A stretch of DNA of 64,000 nt. Origin: Thermococcus aggregans. Its GTDB lineage: Archaea > Methanobacteriota_B > Thermococci > Thermococcales > Thermococcaceae. Numbering within the stretch: position 1 is the first letter of the stretch; every line of letters starts with the position of its first letter. The notes beneath the pieces are model-generated. The model was not told where the DNA came from. It searched no databases and worked only from the letters and a program-made list of their open reading frames with translations. The position numbers and the translations under genes are program-made. Positions 28,459-37,145 of the stretch are shown in pieces. The stretch lies in contig NZ_CP099582.1 in assembly GCF_024022995.1 (NCBI RefSeq), positions 1,302,001 to 1,366,000 on the forward strand, written 5' to 3'.

Positions 28459-29460
28459 ATGAAGCCAAAAGTTTTAGTCCTTTTTAACATGAAAAGCGAA
28501 CCTCTAAAACTCTTAAAGCAGTACTGCGATGTTGATGTCCTAGTTTATCCGGAGAGAGAAAAAATATCGAACGTAATTGAGAAATACGATGGGCTGATAG
28601 TTTCTCCTTTAAACAGAGTGGACAGGGAAATAATTGAAAAAGGGAAGAACCTTAAAGTTATAAGCACCCAGTCCGCTGGCTATGATCATATAGACGTCGA
28701 AGCGGCAACCGAAAAGGGAATATACGTAACAAAGGTTAGCGGAATTTTAAGTGAAGCCGTTGCAGAGTTTGCAGTTGGATTAACAATTGCCCTCTTGAGA
28801 AAAATAGCCTACTCGGATAAGTTCATAAGAAGAGGCCTTTGGGACTCACACAGGACAGTGTGGGGATGGTATAAGAGAGTGGAAACGGTGTACGGCAAAA
28901 AGGTTGGAATCTTGGGTATGGGTTCAATAGGCAAGGCTATAGCAAGAAGAATGAAAGCCCTCGGAACGGAAATTTACTACTGGAGCAGAAGCAGAAAAGA
29001 GGACATAGAAAAGGAAGTAAATGCAAAATGGCTCCCGCTCGAAGAAGTATTGAAGCAGAGCGACATAGTTATCCTCTCTTTACCCGCAACACCTGAAACC
29101 TACCATATAATAAATGAGGATAGGCTTAAGCTCTTGGAAGGGAAATATTTGGTAAACATAGGCAGAGGAAGCTTAGTTGACGAAAAAGCACTCATCAAAG
29201 CTTTAAAGGAAGGAAAGCTCAAGGGATTCGCCACAGACGTTTACGAAAAAGAGCCGCTTCAGGAGAGCGAGCTCTTTGAAATGGAGTGGGAGACCGTGCT
29301 TACACCCCACCACGCTGGATTGGCAAAGGAGGCTATGGAAGACATGGGCTTTCAAGCGGTGAACAACTTGCTATCAATATTCAAGGGAAAAGTTCCAGAG
29401 AACCTTGTGAACAAGGAGGTTCTTAAAATAAGACCCATTGAGGAAGTGAAGAGGCTTTAA
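28459..29460 (+). CDS. D-isomer-specific 2-hydroxyacid dehydrogenase, NAD-dependent
   Basis: A 333-aa dehydrogenase. The Rossmann motif is VGILGMGSIGKAIARRM near residue 150; the catalytic Arg is in NIGRGSLVDE, the Glu in DVYEKEPL and the His in LTPHHAGL. The sequence is nearest to glyoxylate or phosphonate dehydrogenase-like members, but the substrate cannot be fixed. The ATG at 28459 has GCGGTGA upstream; earlier in-frame ATG/TTG codons at 28432-28435 lack a site. Confidence 0.88.
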   Translation: MKPKVLVLFNMKSEPLKLLKQYCDVDVLVYPEREKISNVIEKYDGLIVSPLNRVDREIIEKGKNLKVISTQSAGYDHIDVEAATEKGIYVTKVSGILSEAVAEFAVGLTIALLRKIAYSDKFIRRGLWDSHRTVWGWYKRVETVYGKKVGILGMGSIGKAIARRMKALGTEIYYWSRSRKEDIEKEVNAKWLPLEEVLKQSDIVILSLPATPETYHIINEDRLKLLEGKYLVNIGRGSLVDEKALIKALKEGKLKGFATDVYEKEPLQESELFEMEWETVLTPHHAGLAKEAMEDMGFQAVNNLLSIFKGKVPENLVNKEVLKIRPIEEVKRL

Positions 29461-29578
29461 GTTTCTACTTTCTACCTTTTAACTTGTAAGTTATAACTTA
29501 ACAGCTCAAGCGTTCTTGAAGTTCTTTGTGAGTTTTTAAACAAACAAAGAGGAGAGTAAGAAAATGAAAAAAACTAAA

Positions 29579-30496
29579 TCACTCGCCCTTCAGAACCTTA
29601 ACGACTTTCTCGGCAACTTCCATACCAGCCCTTTCTTGGGCTTCAACCGTCGATGCTCCAATGTGAGGAGTTAAAACCACGTTGTCGAGTTTTGTCAATG
29701 GGTGGTCTTTTGGAAGAGGCTCTTCTTCAAAGACATCCAATCCGGCCCCAGCAATCCAGCCTTCTTGAAGCGCGTTTACTAAAGCGTTTGTATCAACAAC
29801 GGCTCCTCTTGAGGTGTTAATGAGAATTGCATTGGGCTTCATAAGCTTGAGCTCTCTTTCTCCTATCATGTGGTATGTCTCTTTAGTGAGGGGAACGTGT
29901 AGAGTAACGATATCGCTGTTCTTTAAAAGCTCGTCAAGCTCCACTAACTTTCCACCAACTTCCTTTGCCCTCTCCTCGTTTTTGTTAACATCGTAAATGA
30001 GGACGTTCATTCCAATGGCATTTGCTATCTTCGCTACGATGTAGCCTATCCTTCCAAACCCAACAACACCGAGAGTTTTTCCTTCCAATTCGAAGCCCAT
30101 GCACTGTTTCTTAGCCCATACCCCCTCTCTCATCTTCCTGTCAGCAAAAGCAACCTTTCTGGCAACGTTAAACATCAATGCGATGGCCAACTCAGCAACG
30201 CTTCTGCTTGATGCGGCAGGAGCGTTAACGATTTCTATTCCTTTGCTCTTTGCGTATTCAACGTCTATGTTGTCCAAACCAACACCAGCTCTTGCTATAA
30301 CCTTAAGGTTTGGTGCGACATCTATAATTTCTTTTGTTACTTTGGGCTTGCTCCTGACTATTATGGCGCTAACATCTTTAACAAGTTCCTTAAGTCTTTC
30401 TTGGTCTGGATATTCCTCGTAGACTACTTCTAATCCAGCGTTCTTCAAAATCTCAATCGCCTTTTCATGCAGAGGTGCGGCAACCAACACTTTCAT
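29579..30496 (-). CDS. serA: D-3-phosphoglycerate dehydrogenase-like enzyme
   Basis: A 305-aa D-2-hydroxyacid dehydrogenase with Rossmann motif LGVVGFGRIGYIVAKIA, Arg in INTSRGAVVD, Glu in DVFEEEPLP and His in LTPHIGAST. RSKPKVTKEIIDVAPNLKVI and VGLDNIDVEYAKSKGIEI match Pyrococcus SerA-type proteins, which lack the C-terminal ACT domain of bacterial SerA. It would open serine synthesis from 3-phosphoglycerate. GGAGGGG precedes ATG 30496. It is 2 nt downstream of the DUF47 gene, so the two share an mRNA. Confidence 0.85.
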   Translation of the reverse strand: MKVLVAAPLHEKAIEILKNAGLEVVYEEYPDQERLKELVKDVSAIIVRSKPKVTKEIIDVAPNLKVIARAGVGLDNIDVEYAKSKGIEIVNAPAASSRSVAELAIALMFNVARKVAFADRKMREGVWAKKQCMGFELEGKTLGVVGFGRIGYIVAKIANAIGMNVLIYDVNKNEERAKEVGGKLVELDELLKNSDIVTLHVPLTKETYHMIGERELKLMKPNAILINTSRGAVVDTNALVNALQEGWIAGAGLDVFEEEPLPKDHPLTKLDNVVLTPHIGASTVEAQERAGMEVAEKVVKVLKGE

Positions 30497-30498
30497 TT

Positions 30499-31146
30499 TC
30501 AACCCCTCCTTTTTAATGCCATAAGCAGGACCTGATCGGAGGCGTCTTCAGCCCTATCGGCTATATCCCCGATCTTTGTTATGACTTTATCCCATACGAT
30601 TTTTGCAAATGTTGTTATTTTTTCACTTTCAAAAACTTTTCTCAAGAGAGAATACTCAATTTTATCGGCATCTTCCTCGGCCACCTCGGTCTTTTTTGCA
30701 TACTCAATTGCCTCATCAACATTCTTATTGAGCGCTTTAACAGCCTCCTCAAGTAGCTGATAAGTTTTTAAAGAGTAATCAAGCAGCTCCAAGATCTCTT
30801 GCTTTAGGTCTGCGGGCACTTTTGGTTTTGCCAAAATTAGAGAATGGGCAGCGCTTTCCGCGGCATCTGCGACGCCATCAATGAGCTCAGACAAACGAGC
30901 GTAATCACCTCTGTTAACCGGTAAAAACGCTCCCTGATAAAGCATTGTCTCTATTTCTCTCCTTAAGCTGTCCGCCTTTCTCTCAAGTTCTTCAACTTCA
31001 CCCATTAACATCTCTGCTCTCTCAATTTCTCCATTTACGTAAGCTTCCACAAGTTCTCTGAGCTTTATTATTGTTAATTCCACGGCTTCAAGATGCTTGT
31101 CAATTGTTACAAAAACATTGTTTTCCTTTCCTCCGAATATGGGCAT
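30499..31146 (-). CDS. DUF47 (PhoU-like) family protein
   Basis: A 215-aa all-helical protein with the repeated heptads of the PhoU-like DUF47 family, for example VEELERKADSLRREIE and GVADAAESAAH, and the E/DxxxD metal-cluster pattern in IADRAEDASDQVL. Family members often accompany PiT phosphate transporters and are thought to regulate them; no transporter is next to this one. GTG at 31152 is possible but ATG 31146 has GGGGAGTG upstream. Confidence 0.85.
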   Translation of the reverse strand: MPIFGGKENNVFVTIDKHLEAVELTIIKLRELVEAYVNGEIERAEMLMGEVEELERKADSLRREIETMLYQGAFLPVNRGDYARLSELIDGVADAAESAAHSLILAKPKVPADLKQEILELLDYSLKTYQLLEEAVKALNKNVDEAIEYAKKTEVAEEDADKIEYSLLRKVFESEKITTFAKIVWDKVITKIGDIADRAEDASDQVLLMALKRRG

Positions 31147-31179
31147 GTTCACTCCCCATTATATATCCCACAGGGTCCT

Positions 31180-32079
31180 TTATTTAGTTTGTGATTCCTT
31201 AGCTTTCACCAAGCTCCAGAGTGCAAAGTTAAGAGGCGTTTTTAATCCCATGTCCTTACCGTATTCAATGATTTTGCCATTTATGAAGTCAATTTCCGTC
31301 CTTTTGCCTCTTTTTATGTCTTGAAGCATGGAGTTATAGTTGTCCCTTGTCCTCTCAAGGGTTTCGAGGAGAAGATTCATAGGGTGCACTTCAAACTCGA
31401 TGCCTCTTTGAGTCGCAATCTGGCACCCTTCCTTCACGACTTCCATGGCCAAAGCTAGGAGATGTTCATTTTCCAGTATATATCCGTTTTTGGCTTCCAT
31501 AATGGCACCAATTGGATTTATCGCCGAGTTAACTATGGCTTTCGCCCACTTCCATCCGACTATATTCTCGCTGACTTTTGCCTCCAATCCAGCTTTCTTA
31601 AAGAGGACAGCAACCCTTTCGGCAAATTCTCCTTTCCCCAGTGGGTAGTTCCCGATTATCGTTATTCCCTTCCCAGCCCATCTAACAACTCCCCACCTTT
31701 CAAGGGCGGCTCCATTGGTAGTTATCCCGCCAAGGACATTTTTGGTGTATTTTAACGCCTCGTCCTCGTTTCCAAGCCCGTTTTGAATGCTCAATATCCA
31801 AGTGTCCTCTCCTATGCTTTCCTTTGCACACTCCAAAGCGTAGGCTGTGGAATAGGATTTTGTCGCCAAAATTATCAAGTCCGGCGGCTCGGGAGGGACT
31901 TCAGTAACAGCCTTGGGGTAAACAGTGAACTCTTCAACGCCAACAACTCTAAGCCCATTATTGTTTATTGCATTTACGTGTTTTTCACGGCCTATTAGCG
32001 TTACGTCTTCCCCTATTTTGGATAAAAGCGCTCCAAAGAGAGAACCTATGGAACCCGCACCAAGAATGTAAATTTTCAT
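31180..32079 (-). CDS. panE: Ketopantoate reductase
   Basis: A 299-aa NAD(P)H-dependent reductase of the ApbA/PanE family: IYILGAGSIGSLFGALLSK is the nucleotide fold, the catalytic lysine is in VGWKWAKAIVNSAINP near residue 180, and TEIDFINGKIIEYG the C-terminal substrate loop. It reduces 2-dehydropantoate to pantoate in coenzyme A synthesis; the Thermococcus homolog prefers NADH and is feedback-inhibited by CoA. The gene lies 33 nt upstream of the DUF47 gene. Confidence 0.92.
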   Translation of the reverse strand: MKIYILGAGSIGSLFGALLSKIGEDVTLIGREKHVNAINNNGLRVVGVEEFTVYPKAVTEVPPEPPDLIILATKSYSTAYALECAKESIGEDTWILSIQNGLGNEDEALKYTKNVLGGITTNGAALERWGVVRWAGKGITIIGNYPLGKGEFAERVAVLFKKAGLEAKVSENIVGWKWAKAIVNSAINPIGAIMEAKNGYILENEHLLALAMEVVKEGCQIATQRGIEFEVHPMNLLLETLERTRDNYNSMLQDIKRGKRTEIDFINGKIIEYGKDMGLKTPLNFALWSLVKAKESQTK

Positions 32080-32125
32080 TTTCGCTCACCTTCCGACACA
32101 CACCGTAACCATTTTAATACGCTTC

Positions 32126-32136
32126 TTTAAATATCT
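32126..32136 (+). promoter_or_regulatory. TATA box of trmJ, leaderless transcript
   Basis: CTTTAAATATC lies only about 20 nt before ATG 32144 and there is no ribosome-binding site, so the mRNA probably begins at or next to the start codon. Confidence 0.55.
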
Positions 32137-32143
32137 TGCAGTC

Positions 32144-32884
32144 ATGGAGCTTGCGGTAATACTCGTAGAGGTAGAATACCCAATAAACCTGGGTTCAATT
32201 GCAAGGGTAATGAAGAACTTTGGCGTGAAGGAGCTTATTCTGGTTAATCCCAAGGTTAGTCCTGATGATAAAACTGCCAGAAAATTTGCCGTCCATGCTG
32301 TGGACATATTAGAAAACGCAAAAATTGTTAAAACTCTCGATGAAGCCCTCGAAATGGTGGACTTAGCCGTAGGGACGAGCGGGGTAGCCGGGGAAGACTA
32401 TATTCCAGAGAGAACGCCTATAACCCCAGAGGAGTTTGCAAAAAGGATATTTCTTTATGAAGGAAAAATCGGAATAGTATTCGGGAGAGAAAGTAGAGGG
32501 CTGGACAATGAAGAGCTTAAGAAGCTTGACTTCACAGTTACGATTCCCACTAGCGATGAATACCCGGTAATGAACTTGAGCCACGCAGTTGCAGTGATAT
32601 TGTACGAGATTTACAAGCAAAGGATAAGGAGCGAAGAAACTGAAGTCAAAGAAAAGCTCAGAAAGTCAACGAGAGAAGAGAAAGCCCGGTTAGTTGAGCT
32701 CTGGGAAAAGCTTCTAAACACACTGGACTACCCAAAAGACTTGGAAAGGAGAAAGCTCTCCGTGCTGATGTTTCAGCGCTTTTTGGGAAGAGGGTTTATA
32801 TACGCGAAGGAAGTACACTCCATGTACGGACCTTTAAGAAAAGCCATTGAAATGTTGGAGAGGTGCAAAAATGATAGCTATTGA
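32144..32884 (+). CDS. trmJ: tRNA 2'-O-methyltransferase TrmJ (SPOUT)
   Basis: A 246-aa SPOUT methyltransferase. LVEVEYPINLGSIARVMKNF is the N-terminal signature; the knot is formed by GIVFGRESRGLDNEEL and TIPTSDEYPVMNLSHAVAV. It methylates the ribose at position 32 of tRNA anticodon loops. The C-terminal ~80 residues are a helical extension. It overlaps the ogt start by 14 nt, and the TPR gene overlaps ogt in turn, so these three form one operon. Confidence 0.9.
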   Translation: MELAVILVEVEYPINLGSIARVMKNFGVKELILVNPKVSPDDKTARKFAVHAVDILENAKIVKTLDEALEMVDLAVGTSGVAGEDYIPERTPITPEEFAKRIFLYEGKIGIVFGRESRGLDNEELKKLDFTVTIPTSDEYPVMNLSHAVAVILYEIYKQRIRSEETEVKEKLRKSTREEKARLVELWEKLLNTLDYPKDLERRKLSVLMFQRFLGRGFIYAKEVHSMYGPLRKAIEMLERCKNDSY

Positions 32885-33398
32885 CTCCTTCAAAATAAAC
32901 GGGCGGCAAATCCAGATAGCCGTAATACACAACGAGAAAATCCACGGCATAACGTTTTCTCTTGACGGAGAAGCTTTTCTTCGAGAACGAATTGATGCTT
33001 TAGTCAAGCATTTACAAAAGCGAGGCGTGGAAGTTGATCTTAAAGAAAGAAAGAGCGATTTTCCTTGTCTGGTTTATAAAACCCTCACAGGAGAAATCGA
33101 AAATGAGGAAGCATTAAAGTATCTCAGCTTTGAAGGGACTACTCCCTTTGAGAAGAAAGTTTACGAGACTCTTACAAAAAAGGTTAAAAGAGGGGAAGTC
33201 ATAACTTACAGTGAGCTTGCCAAAATGCTCAACAGCTCACCAAGAGCCGCCGGTGGAGCGATGAAAAGGAACCCCTATCCAATAGTCGTTCCCTGTCACA
33301 GGGTTGTTGCATCAGAGGGGTTAGGCAATTACACTCCAAAAGTGGAGTACAAGAAGTTTTTACTTGCGCTGGAGGGGGTGAGAAAGTGGATAGGCTGA
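32871..33398 (+). CDS. ogt: Methylated-DNA--protein-cysteine methyltransferase (O6-alkylguanine repair)
   Basis: A 175-aa suicide repair protein. The acceptor cysteine is in NPYPIVVPCHRVVA, the DNA-recognition helix in SPRAAGGAMKRNPY. The C-terminal domain matches the crystallised Thermococcus enzyme well, while the N-terminal half is more diverged, as usual. ATG 32871 has GAGAGGTG upstream and lies within the end of trmJ. It directly removes alkyl groups from guanine O6. Confidence 0.95.
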   Translation: MIAIDSFKINGRQIQIAVIHNEKIHGITFSLDGEAFLRERIDALVKHLQKRGVEVDLKERKSDFPCLVYKTLTGEIENEEALKYLSFEGTTPFEKKVYETLTKKVKRGEVITYSELAKMLNSSPRAAGGAMKRNPYPIVVPCHRVVASEGLGNYTPKVEYKKFLLALEGVRKWIG

Positions 33399-34417
33399 AA
33401 CTTTACATCATAGGATTCCTCGTGGCTATTATTGCGATAGCAGCTGGCATAATATACAAATGGGGCTTCTGGATGCTGGTTAGGGTCGTGCTGAGCTTAG
33501 GATTTTTAGGACTAACCTTAATGCTCGGATTTTTCCTGGCATTGACTCTTTATGCAGAAAGCTGGAAGTATGCTGGGCTTTTGGTAATTCCAACGGCTTT
33601 GAGTGCTTATGCGACGTATCTGAGCATTACGTGGCAGAAGCTCAAGGTAGTTGGCGGGATAATACTTCTCTTTGCTCTCGGGCTTGCGTTTGGCATATGG
33701 TACATAAGTGAGCCCGATCTAAGCTTGACCGACCGTTTTAGAAGTGCCGAAAGCCTTGAGAGAGCTGGCAAATACAAGGCCGCCGCAAGAAAATACGAGA
33801 AGAAAGGGAACTACCTAAAAGCTGCGGAAATGTATGAGAAGCTCGGCTGGATGGAGAGTGCAGCTTGGGCATACGAGAAGGCCGGAAAATACGAAAAAGC
33901 TGCAGAGATCTATGAGCAACTTTACGAGAAGGAAAAGGATACCTATTACCTCAAAGAAGCTCATGAATACTGGAAGAAAGCTGGTAACATGGAGAGGGCT
34001 GCAAAGGCATTGGAGAGGTATGCCGAAGAAGAACCGTGGTTCTGGGAAGATGTAGCGAAGCTTTATGAAGAGCTAGGCAATGAAGAAAAAGCCAGAGAAG
34101 CCTGGGAAAAAGCCTTGGAATACTACAAGAGTGAAGCCCAAGAAGAAGGGGTCTTCTGGGAAGATGTCGGCAATATCGCAAGAAAGCTCGGAAATGAAGA
34201 GCTCGCGAGAGAGGCTTATCAAAAGTTCCTTGAGTATTGTCTAAAAGAGGCCGAAGAAGACCCCATGTGGTGGAAGCACGTTGCAGAGGCTTACGAATAT
34301 CTTGGAGAAAAGGAAAAAGCCGAAGAGGCCAGAAAGAAATACGAAGAATACAGGCAGAAAATAATGAAGAGCAACGAAGAAACTTCAAACTTCCCAGAAG
34401 AAACGGAGGAATCTTGA
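33386..34417 (+). CDS. Membrane-anchored TPR-repeat protein
   Basis: A 343-aa protein with four hydrophobic helices in the first 115 residues followed by a soluble domain of about five TPR-like repeats (ESLERAGKYKAAARKYEKKG, AEMYEKLGWMESAAWAYEKA, LYEELGNEEKAREAWEKALE and others). TPR domains bind peptides or assemble complexes; the partner is unknown. GTG 33386 has GGGGGTGA upstream and overlaps the end of ogt by 13 nt. Confidence 0.85.
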   Translation: MDRLKLYIIGFLVAIIAIAAGIIYKWGFWMLVRVVLSLGFLGLTLMLGFFLALTLYAESWKYAGLLVIPTALSAYATYLSITWQKLKVVGGIILLFALGLAFGIWYISEPDLSLTDRFRSAESLERAGKYKAAARKYEKKGNYLKAAEMYEKLGWMESAAWAYEKAGKYEKAAEIYEQLYEKEKDTYYLKEAHEYWKKAGNMERAAKALERYAEEEPWFWEDVAKLYEELGNEEKAREAWEKALEYYKSEAQEEGVFWEDVGNIARKLGNEELAREAYQKFLEYCLKEAEEDPMWWKHVAEAYEYLGEKEKAEEARKKYEEYRQKIMKSNEETSNFPEETEES

Positions 34418-34440
34418 CAACATTTTCATTTTTGGGAAAC

Positions 34441-34452
34441 CGTTATATATTC
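34441..34452 (+). promoter_or_regulatory. TATA box of nac
   Basis: CGTTATATATTC lies about 30-40 nt upstream of ATG 34481, in the short gap after the TPR gene. Confidence 0.5.
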
Positions 34453-34480
34453 TTTTCTTGATTCCTTTCTGGTGATAATT

Positions 34481-34822
34481 ATGATGCCAATGAAGGGTAT
34501 GAATCCCAAGCAGATGCAGAAGCTCATGAAGCAACTTGGAATTAAGATGGAAGAGCTTGAGGGCGTTAAAGAGGTCGTAATAAAGCTCGAAAACAAAGAA
34601 ATTATAATCAAAGACGCCGCAGTGACAGTAATAACTGCGATGGGCGAAAAGAGCTACCAAATAGTGGGCAAGGAGGAGGTTAGGGAAGTCCTCAACATCC
34701 CAGAAGAGGACATAAAGCTCGTTATGGAGCAGACCGGCGTTGACTATGAAACTGCAAAGAAGGCACTAGAAGAAACGAAAGGTGATTTAGCGGAGGCAAT
34801 TCTAAAGCTCCAGGAGTCTTAG
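34481..34822 (+). CDS. nac: Nascent polypeptide-associated complex protein
   Basis: A 113-aa ribosome-associated chaperone. A short basic start ([15 protein letters not shown]) leads to the NAC domain ([19 protein letters not shown]...SYQIVG) and a C-terminal UBA domain ([20 protein letters not shown]). It forms a homodimer in archaea. ATG 34481 follows GGTGATAATT. Its position marks the left, conserved border of the PTS locus. Confidence 0.96.
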   Translation: MMPMKGMNPKQMQKLMKQLGIKMEELEGVKEVVIKLENKEIIIKDAAVTVITAMGEKSYQIVGKEEVREVLNIPEEDIKLVMEQTGVDYETAKKALEETKGDLAEAILKLQES

Positions 34823-34836
34823 CCTTGCCTTTTCTT

Positions 34837-34953
34837 ATGTACCTTTTCTCAGGGGATTCTCAACTTTTAGCCAATGAAGAGATCCGAGAAAAACTAATGT
34901 CTGCAAAAACTCCAGAAGAAGGCATCTCAATATTAAAAGGAAACAGAAAGTGA
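34837..34953 (+). pseudogene. C-terminal remnant of a PTS EIIA-type gene
   Basis: A 38-codon frame without ribosome-binding site. Its product contains QLLANEEIREKLMSAKTPEE, which lines up with LLQNKEFQKRLKHAKTPQQ near the end of the EIIA encoded at 36.7 kb, on the other strand. This is the last two helices of a fructose/Ntr-type EIIA; the phospho-histidine domain part is missing. It lies in the gap between nac and the end of the enzyme I gene. Confidence 0.55.
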
Positions 34954-34954
34954 A

Positions 34955-36661
34955 CTAAAAAGGCAACTCAACGCCTAGCTTTTTTCTAAAAAAGGCTCTT
35001 GCTTTTTCTCTTACTTCTTCACCATTATCTGAATTTAATGCCTCCTTAGCTAATTGGAAAGCTTCCTCATATGAAATACTTTTTACTATCCACTTTACCA
35101 ATGGGATTCTTGTTGGACTAACACTAAGTTCATTTATCCCAAGCCCAACTAGGATTGGGACTGCAAGGGGATTACTTGCCAGTTCCCCGCAAACGTCAAC
35201 TTCCACACCTGCTTTTTGAGCCTTATTAGAAATTTCTGAAATTGCTCTTAACACTGCTGGATGCATATCATCGTATAAATAAGAGACATTTTCATTTGTC
35301 CTATCTGTAGCAAAAATGTATTGGGTTAAGTCATTTGTCCCAATGCTGATGAAGTCAACTTCCTTTACAATTTTCTCGATCATAAAAACTACAGAAGGCA
35401 CCTCTGCCATGATACCGAGTTTTATATTTGCTGAATTGTCTTCAGAAAGCTCTTTGAGTATCTCTTTCAGCTTAGTTATCTCTTCCAATCTGCTTATCAT
35501 TGGAGCCATGATCCTTATATTGCCACCAGTCTCTTTGGAAGCCATTAGAATTGCTTTTACTTGTTCCTCTAAGATCTCTGGATGTTTAAGTAGATACCTT
35601 ATCCCTCTAACTCCGAGGAATGGATTATCCTCCTTGGGAAACTGCAAATAGGGCACTTCCTTATCTCCACCCACATCGAGAAGTCTAATAGTCAGGGGCT
35701 TGTTTCCAAGCTTTTTCACAAATTTCGTAAAGAGGCTAGCAAGCTCTTCCATAGATGGAGGTGTTGCTCGGTTTATGTAGTAAAATTCCAATCTAAAAAG
35801 ACCAACTCCATCACAGCCGTTTTTTACTGCAACATTTAGATCATCTTCACTTCCAACATTTGCGGTAACTAATATTTTTCTGCCATCTTTAGTAGACACC
35901 ACCTCATCTCCTATGCCCTTAAACTTCTCCTTAAGAACCTCAAAGGACTCTTTTTTCTTCAGATATTCCCCAATAGTCTTTTCATCCGGATTAACGATTA
36001 CTTCCCCCAAGAATCCATCAACTATAATCTTATCCCCATCCCTAACAGTTTGTGTTATGCCCGGAACTCCCAAAACTGTAGGAATTTCGAGGGCTCGTGC
36101 AATTATTGCAGCATGAGATGTGTAACTTCCTTTTTCTGCCACAATTCCACGTACACCCATTTTTGCATAGATCAAGACCTGAGATGGATAAAGGTCAGGA
36201 AGTATTACTATAGCATTAGCATTGTTTCCAATTTTTTTAGGTTCATATCCGGATAAGCTCATTAGGAGTATGTTTTTTATATCTTCTAAATCTTCAGCTC
36301 TACTCTGTATTAAAGCTGATTCTGAGGATTTTAAAAGCTCCACGTATTTTTTAGTAGCTAAGCTTATTGCATTAACTACACTTTCCCCCTGTTTGACAAG
36401 TTCGAAAGCCTCATCCACGATCCCTTCAACCATGAGTTTGTGAGCATTAACAATACCTGCAATCTCTTTCTGTGAGTTATCTTCCCCTATGAGGGTATCC
36501 AATAGTTGGATTGTTTTCTCCTTCGCAAGTTGAAGAACTTTTTTAGGGTCTTTCTCTTGAATATTTTCTATTTCATTAGCCTTTGGGACTATAACTGTGG
36601 CTTTCCCAAATGCAATTCCCCATGAAGCACCTACACCTTTTAATCGAAGAGGTTCTTTCAT
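34955..36661 (-). CDS. ptsI: PTS enzyme I (phosphoenolpyruvate-protein phosphotransferase)
   Basis: A 568-aa enzyme that takes phosphate from PEP and gives it to HPr. Residues 1-145 form the HPr-binding helical domain; the phospho-histidine is H183 in GSYTSHAAIIARA; the PEP-binding barrel shows RLLDVGGDKEVPYL, MAEVPSVVFMIE, SIGTNDLTQYIFA and the cysteine loop DVCGELASNPLAVPILVGLG. All active-site blocks are intact, which separates it from PEP synthase, the usual archaeal relative. ATG 36661 has GGAGGGGGAT upstream. It is the last gene of the PTS operon, 2 nt after the EIIA gene. Confidence 0.95.
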   Translation of the reverse strand: MKEPLRLKGVGASWGIAFGKATVIVPKANEIENIQEKDPKKVLQLAKEKTIQLLDTLIGEDNSQKEIAGIVNAHKLMVEGIVDEAFELVKQGESVVNAISLATKKYVELLKSSESALIQSRAEDLEDIKNILLMSLSGYEPKKIGNNANAIVILPDLYPSQVLIYAKMGVRGIVAEKGSYTSHAAIIARALEIPTVLGVPGITQTVRDGDKIIVDGFLGEVIVNPDEKTIGEYLKKKESFEVLKEKFKGIGDEVVSTKDGRKILVTANVGSEDDLNVAVKNGCDGVGLFRLEFYYINRATPPSMEELASLFTKFVKKLGNKPLTIRLLDVGGDKEVPYLQFPKEDNPFLGVRGIRYLLKHPEILEEQVKAILMASKETGGNIRIMAPMISRLEEITKLKEILKELSEDNSANIKLGIMAEVPSVVFMIEKIVKEVDFISIGTNDLTQYIFATDRTNENVSYLYDDMHPAVLRAISEISNKAQKAGVEVDVCGELASNPLAVPILVGLGINELSVSPTRIPLVKWIVKSISYEEAFQLAKEALNSDNGEEVREKARAFFRKKLGVELPF

Positions 36662-36663
36662 AT

Positions 36664-37140
36664 TTAATCCCCCTCCTCCTGTATAACAAACTCTTTGAAG
36701 ATTGAAACAACCTGTTGAGGCGTTTTTGCATGTTTAAGCCGTTTTTGGAATTCTTTGTTTTGAAGCAACATTCCAAGCTCTTTTAAAAGCTGAATATGGG
36801 CCGAATTAGTTGGTGCTGAGAAGCCAATTATAATTTTCACGGGGTCGTTAGGAGAATCAAAATCAACTGGAACACGAAGAATGACTACAGACAACCCAAA
36901 ATCAAAAGCCCCATCTTCGGGTCTAGAGTGGGGCAACGCTATTCCAGGAGCAATAACAGCATAAGGGCCTAATCGATTTGTTGTTTTAATCATTCCCTCA
37001 ATGTATTTTTTTGAAACTTTTCTTGCCTTGTACAATAGGGAACCACTGATCCTCACAGCTTCTTTCCAGTTATTGACCTCCACATTTGTTAAAACACAGG
37101 TAGTATCCATTTTTCTGACAATATTTGGAAGTATCTCCAT
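36664..37140 (-). CDS. PTS EIIA, fructose/nitrogen-type domain
   Basis: A 158-aa phosphocarrier of the PTS_EIIA_2 fold. The phospho-histidine is H71 in APGIALPHSRPEDGA, followed by the family block VKIIIGFSAPTNSAHIQLLKE. This type pairs with fructose or mannitol EIIB, or works in regulation (EIIA-Ntr). No fructose-type EIIB or EIIC is present here, and the transporter is mannose-type with its own EIIA, so this protein may be a regulatory output of the phosphorelay. AAGGTGATC precedes ATG 37140. The AAA+ gene ends 5 nt upstream. Confidence 0.9.
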   Translation of the reverse strand: MEILPNIVRKMDTTCVLTNVEVNNWKEAVRISGSLLYKARKVSKKYIEGMIKTTNRLGPYAVIAPGIALPHSRPEDGAFDFGLSVVILRVPVDFDSPNDPVKIIIGFSAPTNSAHIQLLKELGMLLQNKEFQKRLKHAKTPQQVVSIFKEFVIQEEGD

Positions 37141-37145
37141 TAAGA

